From the NCBI RefSeq assembly GCF_000189635.1, contig NW_002476567.1:496001-560000 (forward strand): a stretch of 64,000 nt of DNA, read 5' to 3'. Shown piece by piece: positions 37,782 to 50,658 of this stretch; position 1 is the first letter of the stretch, and the number at the start of each line of letters is the position of its first letter. The position numbers and the translations under genes are program-made. Source of the stretch: Tetrahymena thermophila SB210 (lineage: Eukaryota > Ciliophora > Oligohymenophorea > Hymenostomatida > Tetrahymenidae). The notes beneath the pieces were generated by a model. The model made no database searches and was not told where the DNA came from. It worked only from the letters and a program-made list of their open reading frames with translations.

Positions 37782-38918
37782 ATGAATTCTATTTTATTTA
37801 CTGAAGAAGAAAGATAGAAAGGGATAAACGTAGATTAAATACACCCATTAGAGTATGTACATGCAAGAAACTACTAGTTGCAAAATATACAACAAAATAT
37901 ATAAGTTTAAAGGAATATTCAGCAAACAAATGCACTAGATTCAGTTTATTTGACAAACTTATTTGATCAGTATAGAAAGAAACATTTAGATATTTAAGAG
38001 AGGAGAAAATAGCAAGAGAGATTCTTAAATCCTAATCATTTTGACACTATATTACTAAATGAAAATGAATTGACGCGTACTAAAAAATTTTAATCTGGAT
38101 CAGTAAAAGAGGGCACATTTGGCAATACATAATATATTTCATAATAAGATGATTAAAATGACTTTAAAACAAGTCAATTTAATGTGCAGGATTCTTAAGG
38201 AGAGGAAGAATTAACAGAAGCAGAATTAAAAAAGGTAAAATTAAATATAAAATCTCTTTAGTTGATCAAATAATTTAATTGAAATATAGTAAGAAACTTT
38301 AAGAAATCAATTATATAATGAGTATATTGAAGGGTCTGAACTTGATCAAAATTAAGTGATAGGATCTGTTTTTTAACGACCAGTTACAAAAGGAGAATAA
38401 GTCATATATTCTGTAATTGAGCAGAAAAAGGAAGAAGACAATGACATAAAAGAACTTTTGAGCTTAAAGAAAGAATGGCTAAAAGAACTAAACTAAGAAA
38501 TTGAATAAATTAACAAATAAAATAAAAAACTAAAGTAAAAAGCAGATAAATCAGAAGTTTGCCGTAATACAAGATTATTATCTAAATTGGCTCCTTCTCT
38601 GTTTACTCAGTACCATGTATATTTTGATGAAATATTTGATGCTTTAATGGATGATATATTAGAAGAAGAAGTAAAAAATATTATAAAAATATATAATTCA
38701 ACTCAATCTAACTTTTATTCTTAAAAAAGGTAGAGTACTTTAATCAAGTAGAAGAAATGGAAGTATAGCAATTAAATGAATATGAAAAAAATAAAAACAC
38801 GTATAAACTAAAAGAAGTAATAAGAAATTAATCATTATCTAGTAACTTATTCGCACTTATGGATAACTTAGAATAATATGCTGAAGAATTTAATGATAAA
38901 TATAGTGATGAAGTATGA
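37782..38918 (+). CDS. Unrecognised coiled-coil protein
   Basis: Exons 37782..38234, 38290..38670 and 38730..38918 give 340 residues. Both introns are phase 0 and about 55-60 bp, and the frame continues cleanly. The protein is hydrophilic and rich in Glu, Gln, Lys and Asn. Coiled-coil heptads are likely around EEDNDIKELLSLKKEWLKEL and the Gln/Lys stretch after it. A more folded-looking part follows (RLLSKLAPSLFTQYHVYFDE, then FDALMDDILEEE) with a conserved feel. There is no signal peptide, membrane helix or zinc motif. I do not recognise the family. It is divergent from CDK11, which may only reflect shared promoter space. Confidence 0.8.
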
Positions 38919-39792
38919 CAAATAATTAACAGTAATTTAAATTAAAATATATATTTCAAATAAAATAAATTATAATTAATTAATCAATCTCTTAAAGTAC
39001 AACAACAATAATAATTAACCAGTCAATTAAATTTTCTTAATATTAGTTAAATGTATATAAATTTTCACTCATTATATCAAAATTCAGTATTTTAAAATTT
39101 TTTATCTAAAATTACAAGTTTTTTTCACTTACTTTCTTGGGTTTTTATTTGGTAATTTTAATTGATAAACATACCAAATAAATTTAAATGTTATTATTCA
39201 TTGCTAATTTAAATATTATTTAAATGCTATAACTAAGATTATTACTATAAATATTTATAATGCTATAACTAAGATTATTGCTATAAATATTTATAATGCT
39301 ATTTAAGTTATTACAAAATTTAATATAAAAAAATTTATAAAGTTTATATCATATTTATTAATATTTTAATTTTGTATTTATTAGCAGCACAATTAATTTA
39401 GTTATAAAGCAGACAAATTTAAAAATTTTGAGTTGATTAAAGAATGGAGATGAAGAAATATATATAAAATTTACATTTATGTAAAATGCATGAATATAAA
39501 CATTAAAAAATATATTTTATTTTTTATTTTAAAAGATTTTTTCTAATTTTTAATTTTTAAGTTTTTATGTAGGTTTTAAATTAAGAAATCTTTCGATTTA
39601 CTTATTTATTTATTATATTATATTATTATTTATATGTCTTAATTTTGGTTATTTTTATGATTAAGAAAGAAATTATATAAAAGTTATAGATAGCTAGCTT
39701 CAGGCTAATTCGTTTATAGAGGGTAAAATGCTTAATTTTGCTTTTTTTTACTAATTGATTAAAGTTTTATTAAAGGTGATCAGCTTTTACTC
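38919..39792. other. Convergent intergenic region
   Basis: Between the 3' ends of the coiled-coil gene and the cyclin gene. AT-rich; contains the 36-bp repeat listed separately. No gene seen. Confidence 0.6.
39223..39303. repeat. 36-bp tandem direct repeat, about 2.2 copies
   Basis: AATGCTATAACTAAGATTAT plus TACTATAAATATTTAT repeats at 39223 and 39259 with one A/G change, and a third copy starts at 39295 (AATGCTATT). Non-coding, recent. Confidence 0.9.
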
Positions 39793-42556
39793 TCAAAGAA
39801 AGTTAGAATCACTTCTAGTTTATAATATATAGCTTTTGTGTTATTGCTAAGCATTTCCATGCTTTAAATATGTATTGTTTGTAGATAATAAACTTGAAGA
39901 AGGATAGATGTTTTGGTTATTAGCTGAGTTTCCTCCATACCCTATTTGGTGATGGTGCACATTCTAACTACTTAAATAGCTATTATTGTATTGATAGTTT
40001 GTGTAGTTACTTTTATTAGTCAATACAGTATTTGTACTTGCATTACTAAGAACGCTATATTGAGTAGGTAAGTCATTGTCACAATAAATATTGTTATTAT
40101 TTGTGTGACTGAATTGCAAAGGCTTGGTTATCACTTTATAAGTATTCTCTCCAGTGGGTACCTTATGATTGCTTGTATGGGTGGAAAGATTGTTTCTGTA
40201 ATTGAATTTTGTGGGAATAGAAGAGCTAGTAGGAGCTTTGTTCTAACTTTCAGAATCACGAAGAAGCATATTTGAATTGTTAATGCTTAATACTGCAGGA
40301 CGTTTAGCAATAGTATTTGTTTATACAGGTTAAAATTATGAAGAGAATTTGCTTTCTAAGATATTCAAACAATCTTAAAACATAGACTCATTGATTAAGT
40401 TATTACTTAAAGAAGTTAATTGTTTATTCCAAGCAGGAGTAATACCATTAATCTTTCTTAAGAAGCAAACACTGGCTGCAGAAATAACCTTAATGTGGAA
40501 ATCGTTAAATCTATGATCTAATTAAATTAAAAATATTTATTTTTATTTTCAAAATTGCAAAAATTAATCAATAAATTAATATTAAAATTACTTTTAAATT
40601 TTATTTTGCTATTCTAAAAAATTAATTCAAATAATTTGAATTAAAAAATGATTAAAATCAAAAATTTTTAAAAATTATTTTGTCTTTTTCCAATAAAATA
40701 TTTTTTACCTCTAATTATGAGATTAGCGAGGCGAGAATAGTCTTTTTCTATTTTTTAGACTATTTGGAAGATACGAGAGTCATTTAAGTCGCTAATTTAA
40801 ACTTTCTTCTTCAAGTTATTAGTTGAGCTGCAAGAACCTACATAAGTAGTACCGCTATTCTCCTTTTCTCCGATAGAAAGATTATTTAATGCTGAAGTGA
40901 AGTCTTTGTTTTCGTCATTCTTTAATCCTTATGCCTTATTTGTAACAGAATTAGAGTTTTTATTTGATAAAGCGCTAGGAGTAGTATCGTTCTAATTATG
41001 CTTCTCTTTAAGAGCATTTTCTTCATTGAAACTTGAATTACTTGAACTCTCTTCAGTAAATTAATCAGTTGAAAAAACAATTCCTTGACTGAGATAGTAC
41101 TCGATGACATCAATAGGGGTAACGCATTATAAGTTCCAATTAAGTTCTTTTAGAATTGATTATTCAACTTAGTAGAACTCTTTAGAATCATATGAAACCA
41201 AATTAGAGTATCTTTTCAATTTTGAAATAAAAGGGATTCTTTCATCTAACTCAATAGTTTTAGCTTTTATTTTATAAAAAACAAATTCATTTGAATTCAG
41301 TATAAATTATATTGAATTTTTATTTATTTTCCTCACAACAAATTTTGATTTTCTATGATTAAAGAAGGAATTAATAATCTATTTTTCTTTCAAAAACGAG
41401 CGATAATTTTATTTAAAAATTATATTTTATCATTAATAATTTTTCTATATTTTTTTTGAATAAAAATAATTTTTTTGATTTTCAAAACAATTTTTAGGTT
41501 TTATTTAATTTTTATCTACTATAAATTTCTGTGTTAACAACTCTAATTTTTAAATGAATTTATACAGATTTTTTGTTAGTAAGTAAATTAATTACGTTTT
41601 GCTTATTTATTATTCAAATTATTCTCTTTATTTTTTTATCTATAGAATCAAATATTTAAATTTCGATAAGGCTTTTCATAATAAATGCAATCAATTAATC
41701 AATGTATTTATTTATAGATATCAAAAAGTAAGATTAGAAATCAATTATTGTTGTTGAAGAAGAAATATTTTGCGAAATTAAATAAAATGTAAATTACCAG
41801 CAAGCATAACACAGGTAGCTGCATAAATTTGCATAGTCTTGTAAGAAACAGAATGGATTCTGCTTAAGGCGAAATCCATAAACATAACTGCTAAATGAGT
41901 TGTATTGACTGTGAGTTTTAAGCTATGACTGGTATCGTAAAGCAAATCAAGCAACTAATTTCTATTCTGGTTTATATTAAAAAATATAATAAATTTATTA
42001 TTCAGTTAAGTCTTTTTATATTTTTTTGAAATAAAATATTAAATAGTTGAGAGTTAAACACTATCAACTCAAAACAAACAAGTAGAATTTGTTGAATATA
42101 ATTCTTGTTAATAAAATAGTGTAATTGGGATTCTATGTGTTTTTTAGATTTATAATATTTAGCGCATAAGTAGATTACCTTGTAATATTCAGATTCCTTG
42201 TCAATAACTATTTAAGGTAGCTTTTGCTTCAAGCATGATGAAAAGAATTTGCTAGGATCAAAGTATGTGCCATATTTCATATTTTATGTCTTGTAAGCTT
42301 TTGCTCCATCCTATAAGATAAAATAAATATTTAGATGAGTTTGCTTGGTTTAGTAGCTGCATAATCTAAACTATATTCATTAAAATAAAGTGCTTACGTG
42401 AAGACATAGACCACATTTGAAGCAATTAAGTCTTGTCTTATGCTTAATAGTTTTAATGTGTGGACAAGGAAAATATTCAGAAGTTTTGTAGCATTGGCCC
42501 TCAACTGAGTCGCGAGAGGCAATAGAATCAGCAGAATAAACTTTATCAGTGCTCAT
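39793..42556 (-). CDS. Cyclin with an N-terminal Cys/His cluster
   Basis: Exons on the minus strand are 42556..42398, 42310..42179, 41966..41798, 41263..40709 and 40517..39793, giving 579 residues. The cyclin box covers about 100-215: LLDLLYDTSHSLKL, HLAVMFMDFALSRIHSVSYK, IYAATCVMLAAKTIELDERI and SKEFYQVEQSILKELNWNLQ, then PIDVIEYYL. A Ser/Asn-rich insert follows, then the segment HRFNDFHIKVISAASVCFLR of a second cyclin fold and a long Asn/Gln/Ser/Thr tail (about 390-579). The first 53 residues hold Cys22, Cys31, His33, His39, Cys45, Cys48, Cys51 and His53, spaced like a small zinc-binding unit, which is not usual in cyclins. It should activate a CDK; the partner is unknown, and CDK11 being nearby is not evidence of pairing. 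Subtype unassigned. Confidence 0.88.
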
Positions 42557-45500
42557 ATGTTATTATAAATTAAGTTATAATTTGAATTCTAGGTTTGTTG
42601 GTTGGGTAGAGTTGCTTTACGCTTCGAAGATAGCCGAGTGGCAAAATCTCTTTTTCTTTAATGTTTTTTGTTAGCCTTTCGAAAAAAAGCTAGTTGTTAT
42701 TTTTTAGAAATGTGTATTTATTTGTTTTAATAATAATTAAATTGCTTTCGCGTGTTTTTGTTTACCAATTTATACTTTGAATTAATTTGCTTGACTTTTG
42801 TTTATTTGCTTGTTTGATTGCTTGCTTGTTTGCTTGTATTTTTAATTTATAGTTAGGATTTGATTAATCAAATCAAATAAACAAGCAAGGCCAATAGACA
42901 ACTAAATAAATTTCGTTAGCTTTAATTGCTCTCTCTTTAAATTTTAAAGAGATAAGCAATAAATTTAAAATTTAATACTAAATATATTTTGATTTCTCTT
43001 GTACTGTTTTTCATATTTTTTATTTCTAATCCATTCATTTTTTGATTATTTTTTTCTTTCTTTTGGTCTTTATAATATTTCTTCATTGCGGATTTTTTAT
43101 CAATCAATTAATTTTCATTTATATATGTATGTATATATTTGAAAAGTTCCCACCCATTCATTCATTTCATTCTCTTCACCTTAAGAAAAATAAATAATTA
43201 ATTGAATTTATAAATAAAAATTTCTATTTTCATTTTTGACTTATTTTTCTTTGATAGCAACACTCTCTTATTTGATTTTTTTTCTGTTAGGATAGAGATA
43301 TATCTTAGTCACATGCTACATTAAATATTTAATTTAACAGCAACTTCTTTATTATATTTTTCATATGGTATCCTATCATTCAAAAAAGCAAATTCTAACT
43401 TTGCATTTGAATCACTGATTCATATTATTTACTTATTCAATTAAACATGAAAATAAATAAAATTAATTAGCTTTGAAAATATTTGCTGATTAATTTATCA
43501 ATAAAAGCAAATAATAATTATTTATTATTAAAATGACTTAATATTAATTGATTGTGTATTATTATTTTTCTTATAATTATATGGTATACTACTAAACCAG
43601 TAATGTCATTTGAATTTAAAATATCTCTAAATTCCATATCTTAAACAATTAACAGACTTTTGTGTTTGAAATTTGAATGTAATCTAAAGAGGAAATTCTT
43701 TATATTTTAAAGGAGATTAATGTGTTTTCTATATAATTAAGATATTTTAATAAAAGGATCATATTATATTTTATTAAATACTAAATTGATCAATTGTTCG
43801 ACCAAAATATTTGAATAGTGAAATATATCCAAGTAATAAACATTCAAATTAAGATCCTATCTATTATTTACTTATCATCCTAAGGTTTTTCTTAAATTTA
43901 ACTAAAATAAATAAAAAAAGAATGAATATTTTAATATTTTTAAATCTCTCTAATAAGAATAAAAAAAATAAATATTTTTAATATTTTTTTCCATTTTTAA
44001 ATAAACTTTCTTACTAATTATTTAGCTATAATTTACTGGCTTTAAATAAATACAGTTAAAATTCTAATTTTATTTATTTATTTTTGATTAACTGCATTTG
44101 ATATTAATATTTTGAAATTCTTTAATTAATTGATAAAAACTAAAATTAAACTTTATTTCTTACTTATTAAGATATTGAAAATTTTATAAAAAAGATATTT
44201 GGAGTTTAATAAGTCTTTTTTCAAATTCTTAAAATTTGTTTTATAAAATATTTTTTCTCATATAAGATATTCATTGAAAATAAATAAAAATAAACAGCTT
44301 ATTTTTTATTTTTAATAAAATTTAAAGTATTTTTTTAATTTATTTTTACTAAGTTTTACATTTTATTTTATTAAAATATTCTAATTTTATTTAAATAAAT
44401 TAAATTTTTTATTTATTTATTCTAATAATTTATTTTCATTATTTGTTGAAAAATCTTAATTAGAATTTCTAGATATTAAAATAAAGTTAATTTTACTGTT
44501 ATTTAAATTACATTTTATTTAAATACTCCTTCATAAATAAAATTTAATTAATGCTTTCATATAAATATCTGTAAAATAAAGATTAAATTATTTAAAATTA
44601 ATTAAATTTGTTGGTATCTTTTTTAGTTTAAAAAAATGAGTAAATTTTATCTTTTTAGAGAATATTTTTAACTGAATTTGAAATTATTTATTTAAAAAAT
44701 TATTTTTTTTAATAGGTAAAAATAAATTCATTCAAAGCAGAAATATATAATGTCAATTTTTATACAATTAAATTTGACTAAGATATATATTTTAAAAGAA
44801 AAAATAATAATTTTAACCCTATTTAATATCTAAAAAAATATATTCTCAAAAATTATAATCATAATATTTTATTACTTTTTTTATTAAAGAAATGTCTTTA
44901 TTTCTTAACCTAATAAATAAGATGAAAAATGCTACAAAAAATAAATAAATACCAATATCTTATTCTATAATAATTAAAATATTTTTAATTCAACTTTGAA
45001 TGTTTTTAATACAACAGTTTCTAATATGTATTTTGGAAATAAAATAATAATTTTTGTTTATTTTAAAATATTTTGTTAATTTTATAAAATTTTTGAGTTT
45101 TAGAAGATAAAATTGATAAAAAAACAGCTTTTAAAAAACAAAAAAACTCACAAATTTATTTTTAGTTTGTGAAAAAAATAAAAAATAGATTTATGATAGA
45201 TTAAATAAAGTATTTTTTACTAATTTCTTTTAAAAATTCATGATGTAAATAAATTACTTAATTTTATAGATATTACAAAGTTTATTAATTAAATTTAATA
45301 CAAAACAAATTTAAAAGTGAGGTTAGAAAGTAAAAAGAAAGATCTAAATTTGACAAAATTTACAGATAGAGAGTAAGCTTATTTATTATTTTGTTCAAAT
45401 AATATAAATACAAAGCAATATTCATATTAATTGTGGTAAATATTTAGATTTGATATTTTATAATCTTTTAATCTTATCTGATTTGCTTTTAAATTTTTGT

Positions 45501-46212
45501 GGGCTTTCAAATTATGTTTTGCTCATTTTAAGAATAGAAAATTTATTTGATATTCAATTAGATTTATTTATAAGATTATTTAGAAAAAATATTTGATTAT
45601 ATATATTATTTAATAGGTTGCAATAAGAAAGAATAAAATAAATTCCAATTTATTAAGCCAAACATATTTGTTTTTTACTTTAATGATTTTTTCTTTTGAA
45701 AAGTCATGCTTGCTTGCTTACCTTTATATTCTGATTATTTCTGAACAATTACAATTTTTTTAATTTATCAATCACATAAATCACTTTACATACTAAAAAT
45801 GGAAAAAGAAATAATGTTTTATTGCATAAAAACGAGATCTTACAAACTATTTTCAAAAAATTGTTTGATTTTTTGATACAATATCAATATTCATATTCTA
45901 ATTTAAGAATTTTTAACGTGATATTTCTTGTTTTATATTACTTTATCATGTGTTAAAATTTACTGATAATTTACGATCGTTTACAAGAGTAATCGTTCCA
46001 AACTAATTTTTTAAACTATTACTTAGATAGTACTCTAAAAAAAAAAGATATTTGATATTTTATTTAAAATTTATTTATAAGCATCCCTAAAATTTGTAAT
46101 TAATAAATTTTTAAATTATCACATACCATTTCAAAACTCTAAAATAAAAAAAATCAATCACTCACTCACTCTAAGTGAATTCGATTATTTAAAAAAATTT
46201 CAATTATTGGCA
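42557..46212. other. Long divergent intergenic region
   Basis: About 3.7 kb, the longest gene-free stretch in the window, between the starts of the cyclin (-) and the b561 fusion gene (+). It is made of A- and T-rich runs, with a simple TTGCTTGT-type repeat near 42780-42840. All frames are full of TGA or lack coding texture. No RNA gene was recognised. Confidence 0.55.
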
Positions 46213-49200
46213 ATGAAGTATATTTTCCTAATAATTATTATTTCCCTTTCATTACTTAGTTGCTAAGAACCCTTACACCCTAGTTAAGAACCTGAAAAAA
46301 TTTATAATCTTGATGATTCATGCTTGATAATGGAATGGGGCATGATTAGAATGTGCTGGATATTTACAGAAACTGATATCACTATTAGAATGTAATACAA
46401 ATTTGACGGGTCATTTTTCTTTTAAATAACTTCAGATGAGGGTGCACCTGAAGGACAAGATAGAGATCTAATTGAACTTCTTTCTTCTCCAGACGGAAAA
46501 TAATCCATTCAAGATTCATATTTGGAAGGTAGCATCCAAGTAAATGATGAGATCTTAGGAGGAAAAAACAATATCGAAACTCTCATGTCTAAAGTAAATT
46601 CAAAGCAAAATGGCAAATTAATTAGATTTAAAGCATCTAAAAAAAATCTTGCTATGGACACACCTGATGGAGCTTAAGATGAATACACTAATGAATTCCT
46701 TTTTAAGAGAGACCTTAATACTAATGATTAATATGATAGAATTTATACTTAAGGTGAAGTAGTCTGGATTAAATATTTTTGGACTAGTGAATAATATTTT
46801 ACTTCTAAAGCTCTTTAATAAGGTGCTGTATAGTTCCCTTTTGAAAATGGGTATAATGGCATGGGGCTTATGCAATGGCCTATTGAACTTTACCAAAAAA
46901 TTCACTTTTGGGTAAACTTTACAATGTGGGGTATTGTTATTGATATTGCTAATTGCGCAGCTAGATTTTTCAAAACTAAAAAATATTACATGCATGTTCA
47001 CGGTTACCTGATGTTGCTTGTATGCGCTTCAACTTTAACAGTTGAAATGTGGACTCTGATTAAAAGTAATTTTTTAATAAAATTCCTCATTTCCTTTTTT
47101 GCATACAAATTAATTGAATAAAAATAAAGAAAATATACTTGCAAATTTACCAACCTAGTATATATTTCTAGAACAAATGAAATAAAGAAAGTTTAATAAG
47201 CAAACAAGCAGAAAATTTCCATTATAAGATATTTTTTTTTAGTTTTAAATTAGATAGATTTTAATTTAGTTTGTTTTTTTGCTTGGATAAATCTAGAAAA
47301 AATTAAATAAAAAAAATCTATAATTATCTTTTGAGAAAATTTTCTGATGGGATTTGTGATTAATTACTTAAAACTTACAAAAGCTAATTAAAATTATTAA
47401 TTTAACAAAATTTAAAAATAAATTAGACCCTCAGCTTTTCAATAGATTTGATCAATTAGATGATTTGGTCGTCTTCCATTTCTTGATGGGCTTCATTTTC
47501 ATGATTGTCATGATTACTCATTTAGTTGGCGGCTATATACTTTATTTGATGCTCATTAAAAATAAAACTGGTGGAAAGGGATCTTAATATTTTAAGCTTT
47601 ATCATTAAGTAATAAAAAGTTTATAAATATTTTAATAATTAATTTTATCCTATTATATATTAGGTATTTGGCTATATTCTTTACTTGTTTGGCAAGGCTG
47701 GCAATGTTACAGGCTTCAAAGTTATCTAAGACGAATACACAGCGTAAATAATCTCTTAGATTTTAAAAATTTTTAATTAAAATATAATTTTTTAAAATTA
47801 TAGTAATGTCTGCATCATTGTTTTTTCACTTTTAATTGGTCTGAGAATCACTCTAGAAGCATTCTTTATATTTTACCCAAGACTTTTTAAGAAAATACTC
47901 TTTATTGATCCTAAATAAAAGATGATAAAGGATATAGAAGATAAGAAACTCTCTTTGATTTCCAAGGAAGAGAAAATTAAAGATATAGTGCTTAAAATGA
48001 ATGATAATTGTAAGAATAATTAAACTTATTAATTAAATTATTAATTCAATATTATTTAAATAGAATGCTTAACAAAAGAAATTGTTAACTAATACGATAA
48101 GACCCTTTTGGTTATTTTTGATAATGGAATTTATGATATCAAGAACATGTATCATCCTGGTGGTAATTTTATTATCAAAAAAATGAAAGGAAGAGAAATT
48201 GGTAGATTTATGTATGGAGCTTTTGGTTTAGAAACAAGCAATATGGCAGGTTACGAGCACTCGAAATATGCCTATGACATGCTTGAACAGTATTACATTG
48301 GAGAAATAGAAAACATTGACCTCTTCCTTCCCAAGTAATCTGAAGAGTCTAACAATTTATGGAGAGTTGCTTAAATTTAAAAGCTTGATAACGATACTTC
48401 TGTCTTCTTTTTTATTGGTAAAGATGCCAAAATAAAAGTGTAAAAGGTTTTCTAAGGATTGGAGTGGTTAGGTCGTCACTTTGTCATAAATGACAGCAAT
48501 TATTCAAAGCATACTCGTTAATATACAAATGTTCTCTCTTTCAGCAATTACCATGTTGAGCTTAGAAAACAACTTCTATAAAATTACAATTAAAACTTTG
48601 GTGATTAAGTTACTAAAAATTCTGTTAGTTTAAATCATGAAAAGTTGAATGAACTTAAGGAAGACAATTTATTCCCAATGGTCATCAAAAAGTATCCTTC
48701 TGATAAAGGATTTTCTTAGCACTTACATGAAAATACCTAAGATGCTTACTACATTCGTGGACCTTATGTAATAAAATTTTTTATATAAATCTTTGAGCTT
48801 ATATTAAATAAATATTTTAAATAATAATTAGAGTCGTGGCTTAGAATTGAGCGCAAAAAGTGAAGGAGAACATCTATTTATTTGCGGAGGAACTGGCGTT
48901 TTACCCTTCTACGATTTACTTGATTATTTATTTAAGTACATGATTTACAAAAGCTTTAAAACTTTAGATGGAAACTCTTTCCTCAAGTCAAACAGTTTTA
49001 TTAATCATGAGAATACTCTCTCTCAATAAATTAATATTGAAAACGAAGATTATGAAAATAATATCAATCCAAACCTAAAAATCAAAGTCTTCGCATCCTT
49101 CATGAGTGTTTCTTAGAGTTTTGGAGCAGTTGAGTTATTAAACTAAATGATGAGATTCGAAAAAGAAAACAATCTTTAGTTATTTAGCTGCATAGTCAAA

Positions 49201-49404
49201 GTTTCAAAGAACCCTGAGGAATTATAAAAGTTTAGTTACTTAGAAACTACTTCTCAATAATTTAGCAAAGAATTTATTTATACAAATGCTAATCTCAAAT
49301 AAACAAAAAGAGTCTTTATCTGTGGTCCTCCTATTCTCAATAAATCAGTATACAACGGTCTGGTAGATCTTGGTTATGAAGAAATGGATATCATGCTTGT
49401 CTGA
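46213..49404 (+). CDS. DOMON-like / cytochrome b561 / cytochrome b5 / FAD-NAD reductase fusion
   Basis: Exons 46213..47065, 47427..47608, 47664..47743, 47804..48009, 48064..48767 and 48832..49404 give 865 residues. Parts in order: signal peptide (MKYIFLIIIISLSLLSC); a lumenal DOMON-like region (about 25-215, weak); a cytochrome b561 core of helices (about 225-400) with likely haem ligands His231, His263, His302 and His344; a cytochrome b5 domain with MYHPGGNF (His471) and EHSKYAYDML (His506); and a ferredoxin-reductase-type module with a flavin-site motif HTRQYTNV, the NAD-site GGTGVLPF (about 694-701) and FICGPPILN. The chain could carry electrons from NAD(P)H through FAD and b5 haem into b561 and across the membrane to an outside acceptor such as ferric iron. 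The activity is inferred. All exon phases match. Intron 1 is 361 bp, the longest in the window. Confidence 0.88.
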
Positions 49405-49775
49405 GCTAATTAAAGTTCTACTAGCTTCATTTTTTATGATAATATTAAAAAAAGTATATTAAAAATGCAATAATTAAACTCAAATCTTATTCTAAAATTA
49501 TTAATCTCCACTTAAAAATTATACTAAAAACTATTAAATTTTAAAACTTCCTCTTTAATTTCTATTTTTGTATTAAAATGTATTTTAAATTTTGTATTCA
49601 TTTTCCAATAAATTGTGAAAATCAAATCAATTTAAATAAATATCTTCTTCTTTCTACTTTGTTTTTTTGTTTTTATCTTTATCATTCATTCATGTAATAA
49701 ATATTAATACTTTTTCATAGAAAACAAATAAAAAATTTAATTTGTTTCTATTTGTAATGAAAAAAAAGAAAAAGA
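49405..49775. other. Intergenic
   Basis: Between the b561 fusion gene and the minus-strand tRNA-Thr. The A-rich run at 49760-49774 is the T-run terminator of that tRNA. No gene seen. Confidence 0.6.
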
Positions 49776-49847
49776 GCCACTTGGCGGGATTGAACCGCCG
49801 ACCTTTCGCTTACTAGGCGAATGCTCTAACCACTGAGCTAAAGCGGC
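49776..49847 (-). tRNA. tRNA-Thr(AGT)
   Basis: 72-nt cloverleaf on the minus strand. The acceptor stem GCCGCTT pairs with AAGTGGC (one G-T pair). D-arm TAGCTCAGTGGTTAGAGC, anticodon stem TTCGC/GCGAA with loop CTAGTAA, so the anticodon is AGT (complement of 49812-49814). T-stem GGCGG/CCGCC closes loop TTCAATC. Anticodon A34 would be edited to inosine and read ACU, ACC and ACA. An oligo-T terminator follows on its strand. Confidence 0.97.
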
Positions 49848-50658
49848 GAACTTGAAAAGTATAATCTTAACCACATGTTCATAATCGACTTTAATGTTTT
49901 TAAATCCTCTTGTAAATTTTTATGAAAAAAAATTATTAAAAAATACCATTAACACTAAACGATTTCTTTTAAAGAAAATATTTGAATTTCCATTTTATAC
50001 CAAAAATAATTTTAAAAATCAATATTTTAAAAATTTAAAAAAATTAAAAAATACAATTTAAATTTATTGATAAAAATTAAATTTTTTAGTGTGTGCACTA
50101 TTTTTAATGTAAGATAAATGAATTGACGAATGGCTAAAAAGATAGTCTTATATATATTAAATTAATATAAAAGATATACTTGATTAGAAAAAATTATTGG
50201 TTGAAATAAATAATATTGAGATAAATATAATAAAGCATTTCCAAATATTAAATATGCTTTATTTAATGATAAACAGATAAATAAATAGATAAAGAGCAAG
50301 CGGTGATAATTATTTATGCAAAAAATTTACAAATAATTGAAATAATCTCTAAACAATTTAGTATTAAAAAGAGATAGAATGAATAATAAATACCAATAAA
50401 AAAGTAAACTGTATTTCAATCTTAAAAATTAATAAATTTAACAGTTTGGGAGAGAGTTAATCATATTACATATTTTAGGAATGAATGAATAAATTAATAG
50501 GTGAACAAATATTATTATTAAAAATTAGTGATTCGCAAATTAAATAATAAATTAATAAAGGATAACAAAAAGTCTTTGATAAATTTGCTTAATTTTAAAA
50601 CAAATATATAAATAAATAGATAAGATCCATTAATTTTTTAATTAGATAAATTTGAATA
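49848..50658. other. Intergenic
   Basis: About 800 bp between the tRNA-Thr 5' end and the B-box-like gene. AT-rich, no gene seen. Confidence 0.6.

Noticed and set aside
46618..47001. Minus-strand 127-codon ORF opposite the b561 fusion gene
   Set aside because: Shadow of the plus-strand exon 1, which carries the b561 motifs.
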